A stretch of DNA of 64,000 nt from Candidatus Pacearchaeota archaeon (GCA_018221285.1 JAAOYJ010000003.1:151030-215029); one strand, 5' to 3'. Positions 1 to 9,030 are shown, numbered from the stretch's first letter. The notes: generated from the letters alone by a model not told the origin. Numbers and translations: made by a program.

Positions 1-11
1 GGTGTCCTTTA

Positions 12-317
12 TCATTTCCTCACCTTCCTAACCAAACTATGAATTCCCCATCCTATTAGGAAACCGATAATTCCTAAAAATAAATATGCTTGAATGCCAC
101 TATTACTACAAAATTCTCCACTACAACCCATTCCTCCCACCAAAATTAAAATAAACCATCCTCCAAACGGGATTGAAATTAAACCCAATACCATCCCAAC
201 CCAGGCCCCCCACATCTTAAACGGATTATATGATTTATTTTTTATCATCCCAACCTCCTTTACTAACAAACCTAACAGTGATAAGGAATGCAACCCAATA
301 TCCAATAAAGAACACAA
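12..317 (-). CDS. small membrane protein, unknown function
   Basis: Hydrophobic ORF with several predicted TM segments and a basic C-terminus; first of a tandem run of small membrane ORFs. Confidence 0.55.
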   Translation of the reverse strand: MCSLLDIGLHSLSLLGLLVKEVGMIKNKSYNPFKMWGAWVGMVLGLISIPFGGWFILILVGGMGCSGEFCSNSGIQAYLFLGIIGFLIGWGIHSLVRKVRK

Positions 318-423
318 GCAATTCTATATACTTTACTACGCCATTCAATAGAAACATAATCCCTCCAAAAACCATCATAGCAACTACCGAACTTATTGAT
401 ACTATTAAAAATTTATCTTCCAT
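235..423 (-). CDS. small membrane protein, unknown function
   Basis: 62 aa, two TM-like segments, overlaps its neighbours in a tandem run. Confidence 0.5.
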   Translation of the reverse strand: MEDKFLIVSISSVVAMMVFGGIMFLLNGVVKYIELLVFFIGYWVAFLITVRFVSKGGWDDKK

Positions 424-598
424 TTTCCCTCACTCTCATCATAAAATTCACAAAAAACATAACAGCAGAAATAAAGAATATAGCTCCTCCTGTGAAATCT
501 CCAACCCTAAAATAATTAATACTTGGCAATGCAAAAGCAATGGTTGAAACTAACCAAGGATAAGGTCCTGCCATCCAAGATTCTTTTTGTTTTCTCAT
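413..598 (-). CDS. small membrane protein, unknown function
   Basis: 61 aa, two TM-like segments, basic C-terminus. Confidence 0.5.
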   Translation of the reverse strand: MRKQKESWMAGPYPWLVSTIAFALPSINYFRVGDFTGGAIFFISAVMFFVNFMMRVRENGR

Positions 599-747
599 TT
601 TTTCTTTTTGAACAATTTTTGTATATGAGGGTGTGACGAATAACCTAATCCAAAGCCAATAAAAAGCATCCCAACAAGTTTATTGCTATTTGAAAGGGCA
701 ATTCCCACCACAACCAATCCAGCTCCTAATGTATCTTGAAATTTCAT
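595..747 (-). CDS. small membrane protein, unknown function (not in ORF track)
   Basis: Read by eye: MKFQDTLGAGLVVVGIALSNSNKLVGMLFIGFGLGYSSHPHIQKLFKKKK; ATGA overlap with the next gene. Confidence 0.5.
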   Translation of the reverse strand: MKFQDTLGAGLVVVGIALSNSNKLVGMLFIGFGLGYSSHPHIQKLFKKKK

Positions 748-917
748 TTTTCAAAATAACCTCTCCCAATAAATATTCCTACAAAAATTCCTATCCCAAA
801 TAAAAGTACTTCTGGAGCCTTGCCTTTTGATAACAATACAGCAATTATTGCAATAGCTGGCGCAATCCCCAACATTGCTTTTCTTGGAATAATAATGGAA
901 TCTTTTTGTTTACTCAT
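744..917 (-). CDS. small membrane protein, unknown function (not in ORF track)
   Basis: Read by eye: MSKQKDSIIIPRKAMLGIAPAIAIIAVLLSKGKAPEVLLFGIGIFVGIFIGRGYFEK; ATGA overlap. Confidence 0.5.
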   Translation of the reverse strand: MSKQKDSIIIPRKAMLGIAPAIAIIAVLLSKGKAPEVLLFGIGIFVGIFIGRGYFEK

Positions 918-1155
918 TTTTCCTCACCTTCCTAACAATATCAACAATTGTAATAGCTACTCCAATCCCCATTAAACTATATCCTACTCTCCTATCATCT
1001 CCAAAAGCGATTCCTGCCAATATAAATCCAAAAGCAAGCCCTGCTAAAGGAGTAAGCGGTTTAACTTTTTTATTTCTCTTCACAAAAACTACTAGAAGAG
1101 CAATTATTAACAAAACTATTATTGAAATTAAAATATATGTTTGTGACGCATCCAT
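910..1155 (-). CDS. small membrane protein, unknown function
   Basis: 81 aa, TM segments, C-terminus RKVRKNE. Confidence 0.55.
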   Translation of the reverse strand: MDASQTYILISIIVLLIIALLVVFVKRNKKVKPLTPLAGLAFGFILAGIAFGDDRRVGYSLMGIGVAITIVDIVRKVRKNE

Positions 1156-1192
1156 AACAACATTAACAAAGAACTATTTTTAACACTTGCTA

Positions 1193-1506
1193 TCAAAACC
1201 TATCTGAAGACAATTCAATCCAATCTAAATTACGAACACCTCTTTTCTCAGCACCTCTTCCATCAACATAAGATCTACTAGTACCTTGCCCAAGATATGT
1301 TTCTAACTCATTCTGCAATAATGAAACATTATGGGAGTACCATGTTCAACCCTCTTAAATCGAGCATTCAACAAATCCTTAAAAAAAGTGTCAGGAAGTT
1401 TAGACAATCTATCAGCATATTTATCCATCAGAGCTTTAGCCGCTTCCTCGTCATCATAAAATTCTATGATTTGGTCAATCTGCTGTTTAGTTATTATCTT
1501 TGCCAT
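1193..1506 (-). pseudogene. hypothetical protein with apparent frame disruption
   Basis: The 67 aa ORF (1303-1506) is continued by an open -1/+1 frame reading YSHNVSLLQNELETYLGQGTSRSYVDGRGAEKRGVRNLDWIELSSDRF to a stop at 1193. Confidence 0.4.
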
Positions 1507-1511
1507 AAAAT

Positions 1512-1934
1512 CTATTGCGGCCCCTGCCCCATTATCCCTTCCAACTCATCCCTCAACATATCCATGTTCTTTTCCAAATCACTCTTGACACCTTCCAACT
1601 TCTTAGTCTGTCCTTCAATCAACTCCTTAGTATCATCAATGCTCTTCTTCACAAAGTTCTTTCCGCCCACGTCGACAACAAGGTCCTCTGAAAGAAGTTT
1701 AGTCTTTACAAAAATCCCTCGTCCCATCGGAGCCATGATCTCCTTCCCTTCTGAACCCTTAAGTTCCTCAAGCCCAATATTCAAAGACATCATCTCACCA
1801 ATCGCGCCCTCAACTGCCTGCAACTGTTGCTGAATCTGCTGCGCCTGCTGCTCAAACATCTGCAACTTCATCATCATCTCTTGCTGCACCTGCTGCACAT
1901 CTCCTTGCTCCTTTGGCGATTTTTCCTTTGTCAT
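1512..1934 (-). CDS. pfdA: prefoldin subunit alpha
   Basis: Coiled-coil / central beta region (MAPMGRGIFVKTKL...VVDVGGKNFVKKSIDD) / coiled coil, typical of prefoldin alpha. Confidence 0.8.
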   Translation of the reverse strand: MTKEKSPKEQGDVQQVQQEMMMKLQMFEQQAQQIQQQLQAVEGAIGEMMSLNIGLEELKGSEGKEIMAPMGRGIFVKTKLLSEDLVVDVGGKNFVKKSIDDTKELIEGQTKKLEGVKSDLEKNMDMLRDELEGIMGQGPQ

Positions 1935-1983
1935 GATTATTTCAGAGATAAAGGGTTTTTAAGATTATTGTTGGGAGGATTAG

Positions 1984-2223
1984 TTAAGTGAAATCATAAA
2001 GTTCACATATATCTGAATATGACAAATGATGTTCCTTTCCATCAAAACTAACTATTTTATAACCATGGTTAGAAGCATCTGTTATTTTACCAATAATTTC
2101 TCTTATGTGCCAATCAGTAAGGAAAATCTTTTCCCCAACACGCTCAGAAATAACCCTCATTCTTTCTGGACAAAAAATTCCATCTAATAAATTAATAGGA
2201 AGTTCAACCTTTACCAATCCCAT
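1984..2223 (-). CDS. hypothetical protein
   Basis: 79 aa ORF, no recognised family. Confidence 0.5.
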   Translation of the reverse strand: MGLVKVELPINLLDGIFCPERMRVISERVGEKIFLTDWHIREIIGKITDASNHGYKIVSFDGKEHHLSYSDICELYDFT

Positions 2224-2263
2224 AGGATAAAAGATTATAATGAATATAAAAGTATTATTGTGC

Positions 2264-2812
2264 TCAAGCTACCTTAAACACTTTTCTCAAAACACTACTA
2301 AACAAAATCAATGAAATCATATAAGAACCAAACCAACCAAACCCAAAAATTATATCTGGGCTTCCTAATGCCTCAAAGAAATCCATAAACCATCTAAACA
2401 ATAAAATAAACGGAACAATTGTAAACATAGAAGACTTCATACTAACTTGCATCATTTTTATTGTCGTAGGCCAAAGATTCTTCTGAAGCTCCATCATCTT
2501 CCCGGGATCGTCCTTATACTTTTTCATTTCAACCTGCATCTCTTTCTGCCCCTTCCTCAATTCTTTAAGTGTCTCCTGATCTGTTGCATATTTCTGAATA
2601 AGAGTTGTAATCACAGCGATAATAAAAAACAAAAGTAAAGTTCCCCAAGTAAGATTCCAATTAATCAGCGCCCCAGCACTAGGATCAAGAACAGCATGTA
2701 CAGATTCCTTAATTATCGGAACAGAATTCCAAAGCCCAACTATAATCATAGCAAAAGCCATAAACCCCATCATTACAAACAAAAACTTTGTCATCCCTTT
2801 CTGATCCATCAT
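2264..2812 (-). CDS. DUF106 / EMC3-TMCO1 family membrane protein (YidC-like insertase)
   Basis: Three TM regions and cytoplasmic coiled coil with KELRKGQKEMQVEMKKYKDDPGKMMELQKNLWP. Confidence 0.8.
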   Translation of the reverse strand: MMDQKGMTKFLFVMMGFMAFAMIIVGLWNSVPIIKESVHAVLDPSAGALINWNLTWGTLLLFFIIAVITTLIQKYATDQETLKELRKGQKEMQVEMKKYKDDPGKMMELQKNLWPTTIKMMQVSMKSSMFTIVPFILLFRWFMDFFEALGSPDIIFGFGWFGSYMISLILFSSVLRKVFKVA

Positions 2813-2885
2813 ATCAATAATCCAAATTGGTTTTTAAAGATTGGGATTTAGAAAGGGTTAAAAATACCTTATTATTCTAATATTT

Positions 2886-3296
2886 ATGCAAAGCTCAACA
2901 AAATTCTTGATGTGGATAGGATTTTTTTTGATAGTATTTTTCTCAATATTCTTATTGCCAGAAAGTAAAACTATTTTTATAGTTTGGTTAGTAGCAACCA
3001 TAATTTCTTTTATGAATATATTCTTCCAATTGATTTATTTAAGTAAAAAAGATCCAGAAGGAATGAAACCTAAAAAGATTGGTGGACCAACCGAAACAGA
3101 CTTTAAACCTTATGCATGGAAGATCAAAAAAACATTAGTTATAGGAATTTCTGTCGGAGTTATTTTATTTGCACTTATCTATTTTTTTGTACCAGAGAAG
3201 TTTAATTTAAGTTATAGCATATCAAGAATAATTTATGGAATAATCTTCCTTTATGTCTTGTTCAGTTTATTCCCTGGGATGAGAGAGAGCTGGTAA
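2886..3296 (+). CDS. membrane protein, unknown function
   Basis: 136 aa with four hydrophobic segments. Confidence 0.55.
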   Translation: MQSSTKFLMWIGFFLIVFFSIFLLPESKTIFIVWLVATIISFMNIFFQLIYLSKKDPEGMKPKKIGGPTETDFKPYAWKIKKTLVIGISVGVILFALIYFFVPEKFNLSYSISRIIYGIIFLYVLFSLFPGMRESW

Positions 3297-3301
3297 AATA
3301 A

Positions 3302-4753
3302 TCATCCCCCCATAAACTTCTTCATCGCAGGATTCATATCCATTGAATGTTGCTGTGCAATACTTTGGTAAAACTGGAACATAATCATAATTACAAGTAA
3401 GATAGATGTCCCTCCGACCATTGCTCCCATGAGATTAGTTACAGACGCCAAGAGCCCAATGGCAATACCTCCCATCACAGTCAACGGCATAATATATCTA
3501 TCAAGTATGCTTTCTAATATTCTAATATCTTGTCTAAAACCAGCAACCTGTAAACCTGACGAAGCAATATTCTTTGCTTGGGCCTGAGAATCCATTCCGG
3601 AAGTCTTTACCCAAAATATAGAGAAGATTGTACAAAATATCATAAAGAATATTGTATGGGAGATTCCCTGTAAAAGATGGGTCCATAAAAATCCCCCTCG
3701 GATAAAGAGTTCAAGCAGATTAGTAGAACCAAGCCAGAAAGCAAGCCCTGAAACAGGTTGTCCATTAATAAAATGTCCTAAGAAAGTAAAATGAGAAGCA
3801 AAACTCGCCATCCCTCCACAAACTTCTCCTTCAATTAAACATGGTGCAGCAGCATTCTCAATAAGCCCTCCAAAGAGTTGTATATTCGCAATCAGTGCAG
3901 CAGTCAAGATAACAGGGATAACTGAAGCATAGAAAAACGACAACGGCCATTTAACTCCATAACCCCTAACTCTTCCAAACGACAAAGGAATTTCAATCTT
4001 CAAGGACTGTGCCCAAACAACAATTAAAAATATAATTATCGTAGCCAGAATCGCTCCGAGTGCAGAAGTAAATTCTAAAGGGTATCTGTTAATAACTGAT
4101 TGCAACAAGACAAGCACTTTTCCTGAACAAGCAGTGTTTCCAAAATCAATCAGACAGTTTTTACCCTGCTGATTCACGAATTGAAAAGCGGTTGTGAATA
4201 ATCGTCTACTAACTCCTGCTGCAATAAACAAACTAACTCCTGAACCAAAACCCCATTTGTTGCAAACCTCATCCATATAATAAATCACTGCCCCTCCAAG
4301 TATCAATTGAAAAATCAAAACCAAAGGCCCAAAACCTCCAAGACTAGGTTCTGCCTGAAGACCTTTCATTAGAACATAAACTGTCGCTTCAAAAACTATA
4401 AAAAAGAAAACAAGCAACTTCTGAACTCCCATGAAAAATCTCTTTCCCTCTTCTGTTGTCTGGTCAATATTAATAATCCCTGCTCCTGAAAGAAGCTGCA
4501 AAATAATCGAAGCCATTACAATCGGACCTATACCAAGAGTTATAATTGAACCAAAATCTGCCGCAAGAATCGTAGCTAAAAACTCAAATCTTTCCAATGC
4601 ATTTACAGATAATCCAAAGAGTGTAATATTCGCAAGCACAAAAAAACCAACAAGAATAATCAATGTCCACTTCAACTTTGTATTAAAATCCAGTTTCTTC
4701 TCTTCTGGTTTTACAACTTCTGGAATATAATCAAATATTTTTCTAAAGTCCAT
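3302..4753 (-). CDS. secY: preprotein translocase subunit SecY
   Basis: 483 aa, ~10 TM, canonical SecY motifs, located after uL15 as in archaeal spc operons. Confidence 0.97.
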   Translation of the reverse strand: MDFRKIFDYIPEVVKPEEKKLDFNTKLKWTLIILVGFFVLANITLFGLSVNALERFEFLATILAADFGSIITLGIGPIVMASIILQLLSGAGIINIDQTTEEGKRFFMGVQKLLVFFFIVFEATVYVLMKGLQAEPSLGGFGPLVLIFQLILGGAVIYYMDEVCNKWGFGSGVSLFIAAGVSRRLFTTAFQFVNQQGKNCLIDFGNTACSGKVLVLLQSVINRYPLEFTSALGAILATIIIFLIVVWAQSLKIEIPLSFGRVRGYGVKWPLSFFYASVIPVILTAALIANIQLFGGLIENAAAPCLIEGEVCGGMASFASHFTFLGHFINGQPVSGLAFWLGSTNLLELFIRGGFLWTHLLQGISHTIFFMIFCTIFSIFWVKTSGMDSQAQAKNIASSGLQVAGFRQDIRILESILDRYIMPLTVMGGIAIGLLASVTNLMGAMVGGTSILLVIMIMFQFYQSIAQQHSMDMNPAMKKFMGG

Positions 4754-4897
4754 GATTATTAATTATCAAAATGCTTTTTAAGTTTTGGGATTGGTAAAAT
4801 AAAATAACCTTATCTCCCCTACAATTAAAAATGAAATGTAATGGGAAAGAATTGCTCGCACAATGTGCTCGAGATGAGAAGTAGTAGTTAACAAAGA

Positions 4898-4980
4898 ATA
4901 ACCTGGTTGGGTTGCTCAATGTATAATGCGAAGCTAAATTATTAACAGTTTTTATAATCGAGCGAAGCGAGGCTATTTCT
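4898..4980. repeat. composite dispersed repeat (R1 unit plus CGAGCG palindrome)
   Basis: GTTGCTCAATGTATAATGCGAAGCTAA nearly identical to a copy at ~45160, followed in both by a palindromic AATC...GAG-CTAT segment. Confidence 0.6.
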
Positions 4981-5035
4981 TCTCTTCCCCAACAACAGAA
5001 CCCTCTCAGATAGATAAACGACTTTCAGTTATCAT

Positions 5036-5401
5036 TTAGAACAAATCTTCAAAGTTCAGATCTTCCGCAAGAACTTCTACAATTTCTTCGTAAAAGCAGA
5101 AAATAAAATGTTTTAATTTTAACGATTGGTCACCATCTGTAATTTCGTTAACCCACTCAGAATCTTTGACTTCAAAAAATGAGCCATCATCAGGCAGTTT
5201 AGCAAGCACACCAACTCCTATGAACTCTTCTGAAGTCACTTTATAGGCAACAGGATTTTCAAATAATACTTTCCACTTTTTAGAATCGCTATCTTTTTTA
5301 AATTCAAATTGAAAATCTGGTAATTGATAAACAAGAGAAATTAATTCACAATCTCTATGCCAATTTCCGGCAGCAATATTATCAATTTTAATTATTTCCA
5401 T
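5036..5401 (-). CDS. hypothetical protein in ribosomal operon
   Basis: 121 aa; TAATG overlap with the uL15 stop. Confidence 0.6.
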   Translation of the reverse strand: MEIIKIDNIAAGNWHRDCELISLVYQLPDFQFEFKKDSDSKKWKVLFENPVAYKVTSEEFIGVGVLAKLPDDGSFFEVKDSEWVNEITDGDQSLKLKHFIFCFYEEIVEVLAEDLNFEDLF

Positions 5402-5826
5402 TATGTTTCCTTCCTCATCGGCAACACAATCTCTCCACCTGCCTTTTCCACCTTTTCAATCGCAGATTTTGAAGCTTCCTGAGCTTTTATAATAAACTTG
5501 CTTGTGACTTCTCCATCTCCAAGAATCTTATAATTCTTTAAATCAACTTCGCCCTGTTTGTATTTCTTTTGAATCTCTCCAACATTAATCCTATTTCCAA
5601 CGTCTCTTTTACTGCCTCTACTTGTCACGCCTCTCTTACCAAAATAACCATGTCCATATTTTGTTGTAATCATTGTCTTCTTGTGGTCTGCTCTCTTCCC
5701 ACTTCCAGACATTCCTTTTCCACCTTTATGCCCTGACTTCCTCTTATTCTTCCTAGCTCCACTACCATGTGTTCCCATTTTCCTTCCATGCATTCTCGAT
5801 GATTTTTTTCTTTTCTTTGTTTTCAT
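5401..5826 (-). CDS. rpl15: ribosomal protein uL15
   Basis: MKTKKRKKSSRMHGRKMGTHGSGARKNKRKSGHKGGKG motif; probable start at the internal Met. Confidence 0.95.
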   Translation of the reverse strand: MKTKKRKKSSRMHGRKMGTHGSGARKNKRKSGHKGGKGMSGSGKRADHKKTMITTKYGHGYFGKRGVTSRGSKRDVGNRINVGEIQKKYKQGEVDLKNYKILGDGEVTSKFIIKAQEASKSAIEKVEKAGGEIVLPMRKET

Positions 5827-5827
5827 A

Positions 5828-6079
5828 TTATTTGTTCCAAATTGAGTCAAGATAGTTTAATAATTGTGAATCTTTTACTGGGATAGAAACACTTGCGTCT
5901 TTTAAGTTTCCATCTTTTGTCTTAACAAGATCTCTTGCTTGATAGCCATCTTCAAGATTTTTCCTAATCCTCACAAATTTATCTTCAGTTACAATAAAAT
6001 ATGTTCTTCCACAAGTTATTGGATTTCTAGCTAATCCTTGGTGCAGGATATTTTTTCCATCATATTTTCTTGGCTCCAT
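5828..6079 (-). CDS. hypothetical protein in ribosomal operon
   Basis: 83 aa ORF tightly packed between uL30 and uL15. Confidence 0.6.
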   Translation of the reverse strand: MEPRKYDGKNILHQGLARNPITCGRTYFIVTEDKFVRIRKNLEDGYQARDLVKTKDGNLKDASVSIPVKDSQLLNYLDSIWNK

Positions 6080-6081
6080 CT

Positions 6082-6447
6082 TTACAACATCCTCCCAATT
6101 AATTTACTTATTTGATCCTTATGATTTCCTAAAACTCCTTTGCCAACTCCAAAGTGCTTTTTACTTTCAATTCCTTTTCTTGGAGGATGCAATCTAAAAA
6201 AAGGCTTTAACTTTCCTTTAGCATCTTTCTGTCCTCTTGCCCCAACTAATTTCTTGTAAACATCTTCGCTGATTTCACCATAAGCAACAAAATCCTTTAC
6301 TTTCTTTATCATGCCTAATTGTTCTTTTGAAGGTTTATCCAAAACCACGCAAGCATACTTCCTTCTAATCCTTAATCGATGCAAAGTCTCAACTATATCT
6401 TTCCTTAATCCTACTTGTCCTTTTATTCTAATTATTGCTATTTTCAT
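6082..6447 (-). CDS. rpl30: ribosomal protein uL30
   Basis: MKIAIIRIKGQVGLRKDIVETLHRLRIRRKYACVVLD, archaeal L30. Confidence 0.95.
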   Translation of the reverse strand: MKIAIIRIKGQVGLRKDIVETLHRLRIRRKYACVVLDKPSKEQLGMIKKVKDFVAYGEISEDVYKKLVGARGQKDAKGKLKPFFRLHPPRKGIESKKHFGVGKGVLGNHKDQISKLIGRML

Positions 6448-7433
6448 TTCCTGCCATCCTCCACATTTGTTTTTTCAAGCGCATTAATACAAGCCTTAAT
6501 TAAATTAAAAGTGGTCCTCTTCTTTCCATCTGTTCTACTATAAACATCTTCAATACCTGCCATTTTCAAAACCTTCTTCAGCTCATTACCTACAACTAGT
6601 CCTGTTCCTTGCGGAGCTGGGATTAAAGTCACCTTCACACTTCCAGACTTCCCAGTTACTTTGAAAGGAATAGAATGCAACTCTGAACAATCACAATCAA
6701 ACCCTGCGCAAGCTCTTTTAACTTTCATAATATTCAACTTCGCCTTTCTTATCGCCTTGTCTCTTGCAGGCAAAGTCTCTTTTGCCTTACCCGCCCCAAC
6801 TCCAACATGCCCATTCTCATCTCCAACAACAGCCATTGTCGAGAAACTCGGAACATTTCCTTCTTTTGTCTTCCTTTGAGTCTGTCTCCATGCCCTTCTC
6901 TTTCCTCCGCCGAACTTTCCTTTAGCCTGCCCAATAGAAATCAAATCAGACTTAACATTAATAAGCGAATCAACAATCTCACTTTCAAGAATTTTCATAT
7001 CCCCTTCCAAAATCTCACTAATCTCTTTAATTCTACCATCTTTAACATCCTGTCCCAACTTTGTCTTCGGCTCCCAAGCTTCAACAATCTCCTCTCTTGT
7101 CGGCGGACCTCTACGATGTTTCTTCCTACCATCTACTACTTTTTCTTTATCTCCATTCTCTTTCTCAATCTCCTTCAACTCTTTCAAATCTTTTTCATCT
7201 AAAACTTCTTCAGGCTTTTCAGCATATTCATCCACACCACTACTAGTTTGTTGTTTAGGTTGCTCATCATCGTTTGATTTAGCTTCGCCTTTCGGCTCAG
7301 AAGATTCAGAGTTGCTAATAGAAGAATTACTTTGCTCAACCTGTTTATCCTCGCTGGTTTCTCCTTTAATAACTTTCTTCTTATCTTCTGAAACGTCAGT
7401 TTCAGCTATTTGTTTGTTTTCTTCTTCAGTCAT
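6444..7433 (-). CDS. rps5: ribosomal protein uS5 with long acidic N-terminal extension
   Basis: C-terminal ~200 aa is archaeal uS5 (GVGAGKAKETLPARDKAIRKAKLNI, IPAPQGTGLVVGNELKKVLKMAGIEDVYSRT). Confidence 0.96.
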   Translation of the reverse strand: MTEEENKQIAETDVSEDKKKVIKGETSEDKQVEQSNSSISNSESSEPKGEAKSNDDEQPKQQTSSGVDEYAEKPEEVLDEKDLKELKEIEKENGDKEKVVDGRKKHRRGPPTREEIVEAWEPKTKLGQDVKDGRIKEISEILEGDMKILESEIVDSLINVKSDLISIGQAKGKFGGGKRRAWRQTQRKTKEGNVPSFSTMAVVGDENGHVGVGAGKAKETLPARDKAIRKAKLNIMKVKRACAGFDCDCSELHSIPFKVTGKSGSVKVTLIPAPQGTGLVVGNELKKVLKMAGIEDVYSRTDGKKRTTFNLIKACINALEKTNVEDGRK

Positions 7434-7915
7434 TTTCCAATTTTCTCCTTGATTGTATCAACATCAACTTTATTTTTCATATGTTCTCCTTTAATTCTTT
7501 CCTCACTCGGAAAAGCATTCTCAGGGCACTTAACATCAACACCAGAGTCTATAAGCCCTTTCAAAAACGCATATTGTTTTCCTTTTTGTACCATTCTTAA
7601 CATTCCCATATCTACAATTGGTGTATCAAGTTTCTTATCTTTAATCTGTTTACCGATTAAATGTCCTGTCAAGTACGAAGCTGCAGTAGACTTCAAACTT
7701 CCCTTAGCATTTTCAGGCCAGCCATACTTCAACAAATCCTTTGAGTTAACTCCAAGCACAACCTTATCCTTCGCCTCTTTACTCTCGACATATTGCACAA
7801 TAAGATATCTATTCGTCCTCCTAAAAACCACTCTTGGCTTCCCACTCTTCAGCAACTTAAGCCTCTTACCATAATCAGTCTTATGTTCTCGTCTTCTTCG
7901 TTTTAGTGTTTTCAT
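7430..7915 (-). CDS. rpl18: ribosomal protein uL18
   Basis: RRRREHKTDYGKRLKLLKSGKPRVVFRRTNRYLIVQYV, ATGA overlaps. Confidence 0.95.
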   Translation of the reverse strand: MKTLKRRRREHKTDYGKRLKLLKSGKPRVVFRRTNRYLIVQYVESKEAKDKVVLGVNSKDLLKYGWPENAKGSLKSTAASYLTGHLIGKQIKDKKLDTPIVDMGMLRMVQKGKQYAFLKGLIDSGVDVKCPENAFPSEERIKGEHMKNKVDVDTIKEKIGK

Positions 7916-8319
7916 TTTCTTAACCCCTCAATATATTGTTTTAAATGAGCCTTACTTCTGAAAATCTTGTTCCGAATCTTGTTCCGAATATCTTTAATCT
8001 CCTCTGGACTTAACAAACCTTGCTTTTTCATCTCAGCGACGTATCTTCTCAACTTCCGTGTCATAATAACATAATCTTGCTTCCTTGTCTTAACCTTTTT
8101 CTTAATCTTTCCAGGCCCTCGTTTGTTCTTCCTTTTATCAACTTTCCGCCTCCCTTTAATTTCCTTAACAACAATCGCCCCATCTTCCTTCAAATCCCTG
8201 ACATCCTGCTTTGTTAAAGCTTCCTTAATATCTTCTAACCGCGAATCTACAAACATAACCCTCCCTTTTCCAACTTTCAATGTTCTTGCTGCAAGGTCTT
8301 TTTTCTTTTTTAGGTTCAT
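7912..8319 (-). CDS. rpl19e: ribosomal protein eL19
   Basis: MNLKKKKDLAARTLKVGKGRVMF...KTRKQDYVIMTRKLRRYV. Confidence 0.94.
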   Translation of the reverse strand: MNLKKKKDLAARTLKVGKGRVMFVDSRLEDIKEALTKQDVRDLKEDGAIVVKEIKGRRKVDKRKNKRGPGKIKKKVKTRKQDYVIMTRKLRRYVAEMKKQGLLSPEEIKDIRNKIRNKIFRSKAHLKQYIEGLRK

Positions 8320-8786
8320 TTTTTCTTATTCTCACTTTTAGTTTCCGAAACTTCTTTCTTATCAGATTCTTTTTCCTTCTTCTTCGGCTTGTTTTGTTTC
8401 AAAAACTTTTCAACATTTAAATTATGAATTTGAATTTTCTTTTGTTTTGCAATTGTTGTTATCTCCATTTTCTTTTTCTTCCCAACTTTCCCAATAACTG
8501 CAATTTGATTCTTTCCTACCTTCTCCAACTCTTGAACATTCTTGATTATCACAGGTTGCTTTGCCCCTTCATTCCGTGCTTCGGGGTACGCCGAGCGGCG
8601 CTTAATCTTCCCACGAGATTCCTCAGGATTCTTATAGCCAACACTCACAACCTTTGGATAACCTCTTCTCTTCTCCCTCATCTTATTATCTCTTCCAGTC
8701 GGCCTTCTCCACTTCTGATTCTTTTTTACTCCCTTACCAAGTTTAACATATCTGCTAGATGTTCGTCTAAGGAATTTTTTAGGCAT
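8316..8786 (-). CDS. rpl32e: ribosomal protein eL32
   Basis: KKNQKWRRPTGRDNKMREKRRGYPKVVSVGYKNPEESRG; contains an internal repeat-derived segment. Confidence 0.95.
   Translation of the reverse strand: MPKKFLRRTSSRYVKLGKGVKKNQKWRRPTGRDNKMREKRRGYPKVVSVGYKNPEESRGKIKRRSAYPEARNEGAKQPVIIKNVQELEKVGKNQIAVIGKVGKKKKMEITTIAKQKKIQIHNLNVEKFLKQNKPKKKEKESDKKEVSETKSENKKK
8561..8601 (-). repeat. in-frame palindromic repeat, copy 1 (in eL32)
   Basis: ttgccccttcattccgtgcttcggggtacgccgagcggcgc; encodes RSAYPEARNEGAK; hairpin CGCCG-AG-CGGCG. Confidence 0.8.
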
Positions 8787-8787
8787 T

Positions 8788-9030
8788 TTAAATTGGGCAA
8801 AATCTATATTTATTTGTTCTATTGAGCATTTCTAGATCATAACTTTCTTTACTTTTCCAAAAAGGAACTAAATTTTTCTTTAATTCCTGATATCTTTGAT
8901 TATGAATTCTCCTTTCTTCAACATGTGGTTCACCAATATTACATAAAAGATCAATTGCTCTAAATAAATTATTCATTTTTTTATCTATCTCTTTCATCTC
9001 TCTCCCTAAAATTGCTGTGTATTTCATCAC
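8788..9030 (-). CDS. hypothetical protein in ribosomal operon
   Basis: 80 aa, 4-nt overlap with uL6 stop. Confidence 0.6.
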   Translation of the reverse strand: MMKYTAILGREMKEIDKKMNNLFRAIDLLCNIGEPHVEERRIHNQRYQELKKNLVPFWKSKESYDLEMLNRTNKYRFCPI

